A stretch of DNA of 64,000 bases from Methylobacterium sp. E-005 (GTDB lineage: Bacteria; Pseudomonadota; Alphaproteobacteria; Rhizobiales; Beijerinckiaceae). Location of the stretch: positions 62,001 through 126,000 of the forward strand of contig NZ_JAKSYG010000238.1 of NCBI RefSeq assembly GCF_022829725.1. Direction: 5' to 3'. Below the pieces are notes generated by a model that did not search any database, was not told the origin of the DNA, and saw nothing but the letters and a program-made list of their open reading frames with translations. The position numbers were made by a program, and so were the translations under genes. This document shows positions 50,586 to 58,497 of this stretch, one piece after another; positions within the stretch are counted from its first letter, which is position 1; each line of letters begins with the position of its first letter.

Positions 50586-50999
50586 GATGTGGTCCTTGAG
50601 AAGGTCCGGATCCGTTCGATCCGATGCCCCTTCGTAAGGAGCCCCCGGCAATCCAGACTGAACCGGGCGGTTCAGCTCGGGTTAAACCCGGCCGCCTAGG
50701 TCATGCGGCAAGGAACCCGTGCTCAGGCAAAGACTTGGCAGCGCGGGTTGATGCTGGTCCACGGGTTCGAGCCCGCACGCGCCCAGACGGCCAAGCCACG
50801 TGAGAACACGACGTCAAGTCTCGACACCGACTGGATTTTCCGCCGTACCGCGGTGGCAGTGCGACGGGAACCAGATGACTTCGCCACCGCCGTCTTCGCG
50901 AGCGCAGCGAAGTGATGACGGTGCGGGCGAGACCCTTCCGGGAAGCGGAGCGCGACGGTCAACGGAAGGCATAATTGCCTGCTCGGGGAGGACGGACGG
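50586..50999. other. Divergent control region between PepSY-like gene and two-component system
   Basis: 414 nt with no gene. It holds two adjacent inverted repeats (50659-50690, listed separately) and a sequence resembling a tRNA T-arm (about 50,761-50,775, see rejected items). Confidence 0.5.
50659..50690. promoter_or_regulatory. Two adjacent inverted repeats, candidate response-regulator site
   Basis: TGAACC-GGGC-GGTTCA (50659-50674) is a 6-bp inverted repeat with a 4-nt loop, and CGGGTT-A-AACCCG (50678-50690) follows 3 nt later. Both lie 74-105 nt before the PepSY-like gene. They may bind the OmpR-type regulator encoded next to them, although OmpR-family sites are more often direct repeats. 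Confidence 0.4.
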
Positions 51000-51665
51000 G
51001 TGAAGATCCTGCTGGTGGAAGACGACGCGGCGCTCGCCGCCGAGGTGGCCAAGGTGCTGCGGGCGGAGAATTTCGTCCTCGACCACGCCGCCACCGGCGA
51101 GGATGCCCAGCATCTCGGCGAGACCGAGGGCTACGATGCCGTCGTGCTCGATCTCGGCCTGCCGAAGGGCGATGGCGTCTCGGTGCTGCGGGCGTGGCGC
51201 GGGGCCGGGCGGACCCTGCCGGTGCTGGTCCTCACCGCCCGGGACGGATGGAGCGACAAGGTCGCGGCCTTCAAGGCGGGGGCGGACGATTACCTCGTCA
51301 AGCCGGTCCGCGTGGAGGAGCTGGTGATTCGCCTGCGCGCCCTGGTGCGCCGGTCGCAGGGCGGGGGCGCCAGCCGGATCACCTGCGGCCCGCTGAGTTT
51401 CGATCCCGGTCTCGGGGCCTTCGAGCAGGATGGCCTGCCGCTCAAGCTCACCGGCCTCGAATGGCGGGTCCTGTCCTGCCTGATGCTGAACCGCGAGACC
51501 GTGGTGCCGCGCCTGCACCTGATCGAGCGGGTCTACGAGGGCGACGCCGACGTCGATTCGAACTCGGTCGAAGTCATCATCACCCGCCTGCGCCGGAAGA
51601 TCGCCCCGGCGCGGATCGAGAGCGTGCGCGGCCACGGCTATCGCCTGCACGCGGATTCCGCCTGA
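51000..51665 (+). CDS. OmpR/PhoB-family response regulator
   Basis: 221 residues from GTG 51000, with GGGGAGG 8 nt upstream. The receiver domain has KILLVEDDAALAAEV and phospho-acceptor Asp in AVVLDLGLPKGDGVS, Thr in LVLTARDG and Lys in YLVKPVR; the C-terminal winged helix reads LKLTGLEWRVLSCLMLN and SNSVEVIITRLRRKI. It binds DNA and acts with the kinase gene that overlaps its stop (TGATG). Confidence 0.92.
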   Translation: MKILLVEDDAALAAEVAKVLRAENFVLDHAATGEDAQHLGETEGYDAVVLDLGLPKGDGVSVLRAWRGAGRTLPVLVLTARDGWSDKVAAFKAGADDYLVKPVRVEELVIRLRALVRRSQGGGASRITCGPLSFDPGLGAFEQDGLPLKLTGLEWRVLSCLMLNRETVVPRLHLIERVYEGDADVDSNSVEVIITRLRRKIAPARIESVRGHGYRLHADSA

Positions 51666-52990
51666 TGGCGCAGGGAACGCCGCACCGCTCGCTGCGCACC
51701 CGGCTGCTCACCGCCGCCCTGGCGCTGGTCCTGGCGGCCCTGGTGGTGGCGGGCCTCGCCATCGGGGTGATCCTCCACCGGTTCGTGCGCGGGCAGTTCG
51801 ACGGGCGGCTCGACGCGCAGATCGTCGCCCTCCGGGCCGGGCTGGAGGCCGGGATCCTGCCGGAGAATCTCGACGCGCCGCCCTACGACAGGCCCGGCCC
51901 CGGCTGGGCCTGGATGGTGCGGCGCGGATCCGAGACGCTCCGCTCGGGATCCCTGCGCGGCGGCGACATCCGCCTGACCGATCCCGGGCCAGAGGATGAT
52001 CCCGGCCGGCCGCACCCGGCCTGGGGCACCGGACCCCGGGGCCAGCCGCTCTACGCGCGGGTACTCACCCTGCCGGGGCCAGAGCCCGCCACGATCGTGG
52101 TGGCGGCCCCGGAGGGTGATTTGTACGGGCCGTTGCGGGAGGCGCTGACGAGCCTCGCCTTGGCGCTGGGGATCCTCGGCCTGTGCCTGCTGGCCGGGCT
52201 GGCCTTCCAAGTGCGGCTCGGCCTCGCGCCGCTGCGACGCCTGCGAACGGATCTCGTCGCGGTCCGGGCCGGCACGCGGGAGCGGGTTCCGGCCGAGCAG
52301 CCTGTCGAGATCGCGCCCGTGGTGGCCGAACTCAACGCGCTCCTCGATCAGAACGCCCGGAACCTGGAGCGGGCCCGGGGCCACGTCGCCAACCTCGCCC
52401 ACGCCCTGAAGACGCCGCTCGCCACTCTGTCGATGGCGCTCGAAGCACCCGCCCGGGACCCGGACGGAGACCTCCGCCGACAGGTTGAGGATATGGACCG
52501 CCGGGTCCGCCACCACCTGCGCCGGGCCCGGGCGGCGGCACTCGAAGGCGCGGCCCGGACCCGAACGCCCCTGGCGCCGCGGCTCACGGACCTGCGCGAC
52601 GCGCTCACGCGGCTCTATGCCGAGAAGGGCGTCGCGATCGAGCTGGCCGTGCCGGACGGCCTCGTGGTGTCGTGCGAGGGCCAGGATCTCGACGAGATGC
52701 TCGGCAACCTCGTGGACAATGCCTGCCGCTGGTGCCGGGGGCGGGTGCGGGTCTCGGCGGCCACGGAGGATGGCGCGGTGCGGGTGCGGGTGGAGGATGA
52801 TGGGCCGGGCCTCGACGCCGAGGCCGCTGCTGCCGTCATGGCGCGGGGGCGTCGCCTCGACGAGGGCGTGCCGGGGCATGGGTTCGGGCTGCCCATCACC
52901 CTGGAACTCGCCGAACTCTACGGCGGCGGGCTGACGCTCGGACGCGCCGACCTGGGCGGATTGCAGGCCGAACTGGTCCTGCCGGCCTGA
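51665..52990 (+). CDS. Membrane sensor histidine kinase (PhoQ-like)
   Basis: 441 residues. Two membrane segments (about 13-35 and 160-182) frame a short periplasmic domain of about 120 residues. HAMP-like sequence LRRLRTDLVAVRAGTRE follows. The phospho-acceptor is His in LAHALKTPLATLSMALE; ATP-binding motifs are MLGNLVDNACRWCRG (N-box) and EDDGPGLD, GHGFGLPI. The N-terminal and catalytic features resemble PhoQ-type kinases; the periplasmic ligand is unknown. It overlaps the regulator gene by one base. Confidence 0.9.
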   Translation: MAQGTPHRSLRTRLLTAALALVLAALVVAGLAIGVILHRFVRGQFDGRLDAQIVALRAGLEAGILPENLDAPPYDRPGPGWAWMVRRGSETLRSGSLRGGDIRLTDPGPEDDPGRPHPAWGTGPRGQPLYARVLTLPGPEPATIVVAAPEGDLYGPLREALTSLALALGILGLCLLAGLAFQVRLGLAPLRRLRTDLVAVRAGTRERVPAEQPVEIAPVVAELNALLDQNARNLERARGHVANLAHALKTPLATLSMALEAPARDPDGDLRRQVEDMDRRVRHHLRRARAAALEGAARTRTPLAPRLTDLRDALTRLYAEKGVAIELAVPDGLVVSCEGQDLDEMLGNLVDNACRWCRGRVRVSAATEDGAVRVRVEDDGPGLDAEAAAAVMARGRRLDEGVPGHGFGLPITLELAELYGGGLTLGRADLGGLQAELVLPA

Positions 52991-52998
52991 TCGGCAAA

Positions 52999-53106
52999 GT
53001 CCTGGTTTCGAAAGGTCCGGGACCTTTCGTGGGTGAAGGGCAAAGCCCTTCTGTCGGGCTCCGCCCCGACACCCCGCCAAGGGGCACGCCTTTTGGAAAC
53101 CCGTTT
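52999..53106. repeat. Three consecutive stem-loops between convergent genes
   Basis: Perfect palindromes at 53009-53029 (arms CGAAAGGTCC and GGACCTTTCG), 53036-53050 (AAGGGC-AAA-GCCCTT) and 53052-53071 (TGTCGGG-CTCCGC-CCCGACA) follow one another within 63 nt. I recall closely similar sequence (GGCAAAGCCC and GTCGGGCTCCGCCCCGAC) recurring in alphaproteobacterial intergenic spaces, so this is probably a dispersed repetitive element that also acts as a two-way terminator. Confidence 0.75.
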
Positions 53107-54498
53107 TCAGCCCAGCGCCTCCCGCAGGATCGGGCGGATGCGCGGATCGATGCAATGGGCGACGTTGAAGCGCATGTAGCCGTTCCAGGCCTCCGACAGG
53201 CTGAACGACGTCCCCGGCGCCAGCACCATGCCACGGGCCAGCGCCCGGCGGGCAACCTCGGCCCCGTCGCGCCCGTCCGGCAGGCGCATCCACAGGAAGA
53301 ACCCGCCCCGGGGTTGCGCCCAGGGCTCCAGGCCGCAGGCGCGCAGCTCCGCGGCGGCCTGCACCATCGCGGAGGCGAGCCGGCGGCGGGTCTCGGCGAG
53401 GTGCCGCCGGTAGGCGCCCTCGCTGATCAGCGCATGAACCAGGGCCGCCGTAACGTGGCCGTTGCCGAGGCTCAAGGCCAGCTTGAGATCGACCAGCGGC
53501 TCGATCCAATCGGCCCGAAGCGCGATCCAGCCGCAACGCGCGGCCGCCGAGAGGGTCTTGGAGAAGCTACCGATCTGGATCACCCGCTCCAGCCCGTCGA
53601 AGCCCGCCAGCCGTGGTGCCGCATCGGGCTCGAGATCGCCAAAAATCTCGTCCTCGACGATCAGCGTGTCGTGCGCCTCGCACAGCTTGAGCAGCCGGTG
53701 CGCCACATTCGGCGCGAGGCTCGCCCCGGTCGGGTTCTGGAGGGCGGCATTGGTCAGGTAGAAGCGCGGCCGGTGCCGCTCCAGCAGGCTCGCGAGCGCC
53801 CGCAGGTCCGGCCCCTCCGGGGTGATCGGCACGCCGACCACCGTGACCCGCTGGGCGCGCAGAAGCGCCAGGAAATTGAAATAGCAGGGGTCGTCCACCA
53901 GCACGGTGTCGCCGGGCTGGAGCAGGAAGCGACAGACGAGATCCAGCGCCTGCGTGGCCGATTCGACCAGCACGATCTGGTCTGGCTCGGCGCCGACGCC
54001 CTTCTCGCCGATCTTGCGGGCGATCTGGTTGCGCAGGGGCTCGTAGCCCAGCGGCCGGTCGTAATTGGTCATCTCGAACAGGTTGGCCCGGGCCACCCGG
54101 CGCAGGCCCCGCCGGATCGCCTCGTGGGGCATCCACGAATCAGGCAGCCAACCGGCTCCGGGCTTGAGCTGATCGGACCCAGCCTGCTGCGCCTGCCGGG
54201 TGATCCAGAGCGGGTCGACGATCCGGTCGAGCCGTGGCCCCATCGCTTGGAGCGAGAGCGGCCGCGTCTTGCCGGCGACGTAGAAGCCGGAGCCCGGCCG
54301 GGCCACGACCGCCCCCTCGGCGGCCAGCCGCTCATAGGCCTCCACCACCGTGGATTTCGAGACGCCCATCGTCTCTGCGAAAGCTCGCACCGACGGGATC
54401 CGGACGCCGGGCACGAGTTGCCGAGCGGCGATCCGCCCGCGGATCTCACCGATCACGGCCTCGACGCGCGTCCCCGGGCTTCTGACTGCGACCGACAT
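53107..54498 (-). CDS. MocR-type regulator: GntR winged helix fused to PLP aminotransferase fold
   Basis: 463 residues. The N-terminal GntR wHTH (about 1-75) shows IPSVRAFAETMGVSKSTVV and LAAEGAVVARPGSGFYV; the remaining 370 residues are a fold-type I aminotransferase: NPTGASLAP, DEIFGDLEPDA and the PLP-binding Lys in IGSFSKTLSAAARCG. Such regulators sense PLP or amino-acid-type compounds and may act as activators or repressors. It is divergent from the DUF1127 gene, and a palindrome lies in between (54517-54531), which is its likely operator. Confidence 0.9.
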   Translation of the reverse strand: MSVAVRSPGTRVEAVIGEIRGRIAARQLVPGVRIPSVRAFAETMGVSKSTVVEAYERLAAEGAVVARPGSGFYVAGKTRPLSLQAMGPRLDRIVDPLWITRQAQQAGSDQLKPGAGWLPDSWMPHEAIRRGLRRVARANLFEMTNYDRPLGYEPLRNQIARKIGEKGVGAEPDQIVLVESATQALDLVCRFLLQPGDTVLVDDPCYFNFLALLRAQRVTVVGVPITPEGPDLRALASLLERHRPRFYLTNAALQNPTGASLAPNVAHRLLKLCEAHDTLIVEDEIFGDLEPDAAPRLAGFDGLERVIQIGSFSKTLSAAARCGWIALRADWIEPLVDLKLALSLGNGHVTAALVHALISEGAYRRHLAETRRRLASAMVQAAAELRACGLEPWAQPRGGFFLWMRLPDGRDGAEVARRALARGMVLAPGTSFSLSEAWNGYMRFNVAHCIDPRIRPILREALG

Positions 54499-54516
54499 CC
54501 GTACTGCTCGACCGAC

Positions 54517-54531
54517 CGGACAATTTGTCCG
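54517..54531. promoter_or_regulatory. Candidate MocR operator palindrome
   Basis: CGGACAA-T-TTGTCCG is a perfect 7-bp inverted repeat 18 nt upstream of the MocR start and 75 nt from the DUF1127 start. The spacing suggests autoregulation and control of the divergent gene. Confidence 0.5.
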
Positions 54532-54605
54532 AACCGTACCGAAGTGTTCCTGTCGCCGCCAGCCCCGCCAAGCCAGGATCGCCCCATCCCAGAGAGGAGG
54601 GGATC

Positions 54606-54896
54606 ATGGACCAGTGCCTTTCGCAGACCGCCGCCCCACGGCCCCCGTGGATCACCCGGGCCGCCCGGGCGCTCGCCGAGGCGGCCGCGGAGATCCGGGC
54701 CGGCCTGTCGCGCGCGGCGATGAACCGGCGCGTGCTGCAGCGGATCTCGACCCTGTCCGAGCGCGAGTTGAGGGATATCGGCCTGTCGTGCCAGGACGTG
54801 GCGGATGCCTGCGGGCCGGGCATCTCCGATGCCATCGACCTGCTGAACGGCCGTCGCGAGGAGCGCCGTCAGGCGCGGGCGACGCGGCGGTGGTGA
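54606..54896 (+). CDS. DUF1127 (YjiS-like) small protein
   Basis: 96 residues. An Ala/Arg-rich N-terminus leads to the DUF1127 signature MNRRVLQRISTLSERELRDI with GLSCQDVADAC following. In alphaproteobacteria this small basic family is linked to phosphate and carbon signalling and to small-RNA handling. ATG 54606 has a strong ribosome site (GAGGAGGGG). It is divergent from mocR and probably regulated by it. Confidence 0.88.
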   Translation: MDQCLSQTAAPRPPWITRAARALAEAAAEIRAGLSRAAMNRRVLQRISTLSERELRDIGLSCQDVADACGPGISDAIDLLNGRREERRQARATRRW

Positions 54897-55224
54897 CCGG
54901 GCGGGCGGGGTCGTCGTCTGCTCGGCTCTGCGCTGGGCAAGCGCGAACCCCATTGTGACGCGGATCGGCCGCGTCGGCATGCCGGCGATAGTCTGGGGCA
55001 GCCTCGCCAGCACGTCCCCACGCCTGGCCCTGTCGCTGCTCGTGGAGGGGCCGGCTCACCGACAGCGTGCGCGCGTCGCAGGACGCGCCGCCAAAGGTGA
55101 CCTGGGGATGAAGGCCCGGACGCTTCCACAACCGATCGTCGCCGCAGGCGGCGACAGGCCCGTGACCGGCGCAAACCCGCCGCGACGGACAGATACGACT
55201 ATCGGATTGATCTAAGAGGAGACG
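54897..55224. other. 328-nt region before tRNA-Asp with nothing recognisable
   Basis: Only high-GC open frames without ribosome sites. A plus-strand frame (about 54955-55215) is Arg/Ala-rich with no motif and was not called. No terminator-type hairpin with a T-run was found after the DUF1127 gene. Confidence 0.5.
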
Positions 55225-55301
55225 TGGCGCGGGCGACGGGGCTCGAACCCGCGACCTCCGGCGTGACAGGCCGGCACTCTAACCAACTGAGCTACGCCCG
55301 C
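55225..55301 (-). tRNA. tRNA-Asp (GTC)
   Basis: On the minus strand the gene begins GCGGGCGTAGCTCAGTTGGT and ends with encoded CCA. The anticodon stem CCGGC/GCCGG encloses loop CTGTCAC with anticodon GTC; the T-arm is GCGGG-TTCGAGC-CCCGT. It decodes Asp GAC/GAU. Confidence 0.95.
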
Positions 55302-55627
55302 ACGGCGTGGTCGCCTCGAAGGGGCGTTTCGCCCGGCGACGGGGCGGGGTTTATGGGGCGACCGGGGGGCTGTCAAGCGCATCCGCCACGGTTTTGTGCG
55401 TCGGCGTGCCGATGGGCCTGCGCGCTTCCGTCGTGTTGCAGGCCTGCCGCCCGTGCCCATCTCTGGGGAGGACTGACAGCCCCCTTTGTGCGACGCGACA
55501 AGCCATTGTCACAGGCCAGCGGCTCGACTAAGCCTCCGGCCGCGCGCATCCTGGCATAAGAACAATTCCACGGGCGAATCCGGGGCGGCGTCGCACCGCG
55601 GTTTTCCTTGTCTCGCGAGGCCCTGGC
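55302..55627. other. Upstream region of the nuo operon
   Basis: 326 nt between tRNA-Asp and nuoA that must contain the promoter of the complex I operon. TTGTCA at 55506 could be a -35 element, but no convincing -10 partner follows at 16-18 nt. No clear regulator site was seen. Confidence 0.45.
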
Positions 55628-55993
55628 ATGACCGGATTGTTGGCGGATTACCTGCCGCTCATCGTCTTCATCGGCGTGGCATTGTTCATCGCCACGGCTC
55701 TGCTGGTCGTCCCGTTCCTGGTTGCGTTCAAGAGCCCGGATCCCGAGAAGCTCTCGGCCTACGAGTGCGGGTTCAACGCCTTCGACGATGCCCGCATGAA
55801 GTTCGACGTGCGATTCTACCTCGTCGCCATCCTGTTCATCATCTTCGATCTCGAAGTCGCGTTCCTGTTCCCCTGGGCGATCACCTTCGGGGATCTGGGC
55901 TGGTTCGGCTTCTGGTCGATGATCGTCTTCCTGGGCGTGCTGACCGTCGGCTTCGTCTACGAGTGGCGCAAGGGCGCCCTCGAGTGGGATTGA
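55628..55993 (+). CDS. nuoA: NADH-quinone oxidoreductase subunit A
   Basis: 121 residues with three membrane helices (LIVFIGVALFIATALLVVPF, VRFYLVAILFIIFDLEVAFL and FWSMIVFLGVLTVGFVYEW) and the conserved loop SAYECGFNAFDDARMKFDV. Membrane subunit of complex I near the quinone site. GAGG lies 7 nt before the ATG. First gene of the operon. Confidence 0.97.
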   Translation: MTGLLADYLPLIVFIGVALFIATALLVVPFLVAFKSPDPEKLSAYECGFNAFDDARMKFDVRFYLVAILFIIFDLEVAFLFPWAITFGDLGWFGFWSMIVFLGVLTVGFVYEWRKGALEWD

Positions 55994-56035
55994 GCCCCGT
56001 CCGCCCCCGCCCGCACCGGATTTTCTGAGTCGCCG

Positions 56036-56623
56036 ATGGCCCTGATCACAGAAACCAACCGCGCCCCCGCGATCGCGCCCCAACCGAAGGGGATCATCGA
56101 TCCCAACACCGGCCGCCCGATCGGCGCGGACGACCCGACCTTCCTGTCGATCAGCGACGAGCTGGCCGACCGGGGCTTCCTGCTCACCACCACGGACGAG
56201 CTGATCAACTGGGCCCGCACGGGTTCGCTGATGTGGATGACCTTCGGTCTTGCCTGCTGCGCGGTCGAGATGATGCAGATGTCGATGCCGCGGTATGACT
56301 GCGAGCGATTCGGCTTCGCGCCCCGCGGCTCGCCCCGCCAGTCCGACGTGATGATCGTCGCGGGCACGCTGACCAACAAGATGGCCCCGGCGCTCCGCAA
56401 GGTCTACGACCAGATGCCGGAGCCGCGCTACGTCATCTCCATGGGCTCCTGCGCCAATGGCGGCGGCTACTACCACTATTCCTATTCGGTGGTGCGCGGC
56501 TGCGACCGGGTGGTGCCGGTGGACATCTACGTGCCCGGCTGCCCGCCCACCGCCGAGGCGCTGCTCTACGGCGTGCTGCTTCTCCAGAAGAAGATCCGCC
56601 GCACCGGCACGATCGAGCGCTGA
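56036..56623 (+). CDS. nuoB: NADH-quinone oxidoreductase subunit B
   Basis: 195 residues. The N2 iron-sulfur ligands are present: Cys pair in FGLACCAVEMMQ, Cys in ISMGSCANGGGYY and CPPTAEALLYG. It bears the last iron-sulfur cluster before quinone. It starts 43 nt after nuoA; the N-terminal 30 residues before ADDPTFLSISDEL are longer than in some homologues. Confidence 0.97.
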   Translation: MALITETNRAPAIAPQPKGIIDPNTGRPIGADDPTFLSISDELADRGFLLTTTDELINWARTGSLMWMTFGLACCAVEMMQMSMPRYDCERFGFAPRGSPRQSDVMIVAGTLTNKMAPALRKVYDQMPEPRYVISMGSCANGGGYYHYSYSVVRGCDRVVPVDIYVPGCPPTAEALLYGVLLLQKKIRRTGTIER

Positions 56624-56632
56624 GGGGCGGCC

Positions 56633-57280
56633 ATGACGAACGGCATCTCGATCCTCCCCCACACCCAGCCGGCCTACGGCGAGGACGCGGTCTCGGCGAT
56701 GGCCGCGCGGGTCGTCGGTGCCCTCGGACCCGCGGTGGTGTCGCACACCATCACGTTCGGCGAGCTGACGCTCGTGGTCCAGGCCTCCGACATCGTCTAC
56801 GCGCTGACCTACCTGCGCGACGATCCGGCCTGCGCGTTCCGCAACTTCATCGACATTTGCGGCGTAGACTATCCGCAGCGCGAGAAGCGCTTCGACGTGG
56901 TCTACCATCTGCTCTCGCTGCGCCATAACCTGCGCATCCGGCTGAAGGTGCAGACCGACGAGGTGACGCCCGTCCCCTCGGTGATCGAGGTGTTCCCGGC
57001 CGCGAACTGGTACGAGCGCGAGACCTACGACCTCTACGGGATCCTGTTCTCGGGCCATCCCGACCTGCGCCGCCTGCTCACCGATTACGGCTTCGAGGGG
57101 CACCCCCTGCGCAAGGACTTCCCGCTCACCGGCTTCGTCGAGGTCCGCTACGATCAGGATCAGGCGCGGGTGGTCTACGAGCCGGTGAAGCTGACGCAGG
57201 AATTCCGGAACTTCGACTTCTTGTCCCCGTGGGAAGGCACCGACTACGTACTGCCCGGCGACGAGAAGACGTCGGCATGA
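56633..57280 (+). CDS. nuoC: NADH-quinone oxidoreductase subunit C
   Basis: 215 residues of the 30-kDa subunit family: FIDICGVDYPQREKRFDVVY, PAANWYERETYDLYGILFSG and the C-terminal signature FEGHPLRKDFPLTGFVEVRY. It is a peripheral-arm subunit joining NuoD. It is separate here, not fused to nuoD as in E. coli. Gap of 10 nt from nuoB. Confidence 0.97.
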   Translation: MTNGISILPHTQPAYGEDAVSAMAARVVGALGPAVVSHTITFGELTLVVQASDIVYALTYLRDDPACAFRNFIDICGVDYPQREKRFDVVYHLLSLRHNLRIRLKVQTDEVTPVPSVIEVFPAANWYERETYDLYGILFSGHPDLRRLLTDYGFEGHPLRKDFPLTGFVEVRYDQDQARVVYEPVKLTQEFRNFDFLSPWEGTDYVLPGDEKTSA

Positions 57281-57296
57281 GCCGCGGAGATCGTCG

Positions 57297-58487
57297 GTGA
57301 CCGAACACAACATCCGCAACTTCGCGATCAACTTCGGGCCGCAGCATCCGGCGGCGCACGGCGTGCTGCGCCTTGTGCTGGAGCTCGACGGCGAGGTGGT
57401 CGAACGCGTCGATCCGCATATCGGGCTGCTCCACCGCGGCACCGAGAAGCTGATCGAGTACAAGACCTACCTGCAGGCGACACCCTATTTCGACCGGCTC
57501 GACTACGTGTCGCCGATGAATCAGGAGCACGCCTTCTGCCTGGCGATCGAGAAGCTCGCCGGGATCGAGGTGCCGCGCCGGGCCAAGCTGATCCGTACGC
57601 TGTATTGCGAGATCGGCCGCCTCCTGTCGCACCTGCTCAACGTCACCACGCAAGCGATGGATGTCGGCGCCCTCACGCCCCCGCTCTGGGGCTTCGAGGA
57701 GCGCGAGAAGCTGATGATCTTCTACGAGCGGGCCTCCGGCGCCCGGCTCCACGCCAACTACTTCCGGCCGGGCGGCGTCCACCAGGACCTGCCGCCGAAG
57801 CTGATCGACGACATCGACGCGTTCTGCGACCCGTTCCTGCAGGTCGTCCAGGATCTCGACGATCTCGTCATGGCCAACCGCATCTTCAAGCAACGCAACG
57901 TCGATATCGGCATCGTGTCGGTGGACGAGGCGATGCAGTGGGGCTTCTCGGGCGTGATGGTGCGCGGCTCCGGCATTCCGTGGGACCTGCGCAAGGCGCA
58001 GCCCTACGAGTGCTACGAGGAGATGGAGTTCGACATCCCCGTGGGGAAGAATGGCGACACCTACGATCGCCAGGTGATCCGCATGGAGGAGATGCGCGAA
58101 TCGGTGCGCATCATGAAGCAGTGCATCGCCAAGCTGCGCGAGCCCGCCGGCCAGGGGCCGATCGCCTCGATCGACGGCAAGTTCGCGCCGCCGCCGCGCC
58201 GGGAGATGAAGCGCTCGATGGAGGCGCTCATCCACCACTTCAAGCTCTACACCGAGGGCTTCCACGTGCCCGAGGGCGAGGTCTACGCCGCCGTCGAGGC
58301 GCCGAAGGGCGAGTTCGGCGTCTATCTCGTGTCCGACGGGACCAACAAGCCGTATCGCTGCAAGATCCGCGCGCCGGGCTTCGCGCATCTGCAGGCGATG
58401 GACTGGATGTGCCGCGGGCACCTTCTCGCCGACGTCTCCTGCGTGCTCGGCACGCTCGACATCGTGTTCGGCGAAGTGGATCGGTAA
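57297..58487 (+). CDS. nuoD: NADH-quinone oxidoreductase subunit D
   Basis: 396 residues from GTG 57297. Signature of the 49-kDa subunit: NFGPQHPAAHGVLRLVLEL, HIGLLHRGTEKLIEYKTY and, at the C-terminus, FAHLQAMDWMCRGHLLADVS. It forms the quinone chamber with NuoB. The gap of 16 nt from nuoC includes GGAGATCG as a ribosome site. Confidence 0.97.
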   Translation: MTEHNIRNFAINFGPQHPAAHGVLRLVLELDGEVVERVDPHIGLLHRGTEKLIEYKTYLQATPYFDRLDYVSPMNQEHAFCLAIEKLAGIEVPRRAKLIRTLYCEIGRLLSHLLNVTTQAMDVGALTPPLWGFEEREKLMIFYERASGARLHANYFRPGGVHQDLPPKLIDDIDAFCDPFLQVVQDLDDLVMANRIFKQRNVDIGIVSVDEAMQWGFSGVMVRGSGIPWDLRKAQPYECYEEMEFDIPVGKNGDTYDRQVIRMEEMRESVRIMKQCIAKLREPAGQGPIASIDGKFAPPPRREMKRSMEALIHHFKLYTEGFHVPEGEVYAAVEAPKGEFGVYLVSDGTNKPYRCKIRAPGFAHLQAMDWMCRGHLLADVSCVLGTLDIVFGEVDR

Positions 58488-58497
58488 GACAGAAGCG

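Noticed and set aside
50752..50790. A stretch resembling a tRNA T-arm (GGGTTCGAGCCCGC)
   Set aside because: No acceptor, D-arm or anticodon arm can be built around it. It may be a tRNA fragment but no gene or attachment site can be supported.
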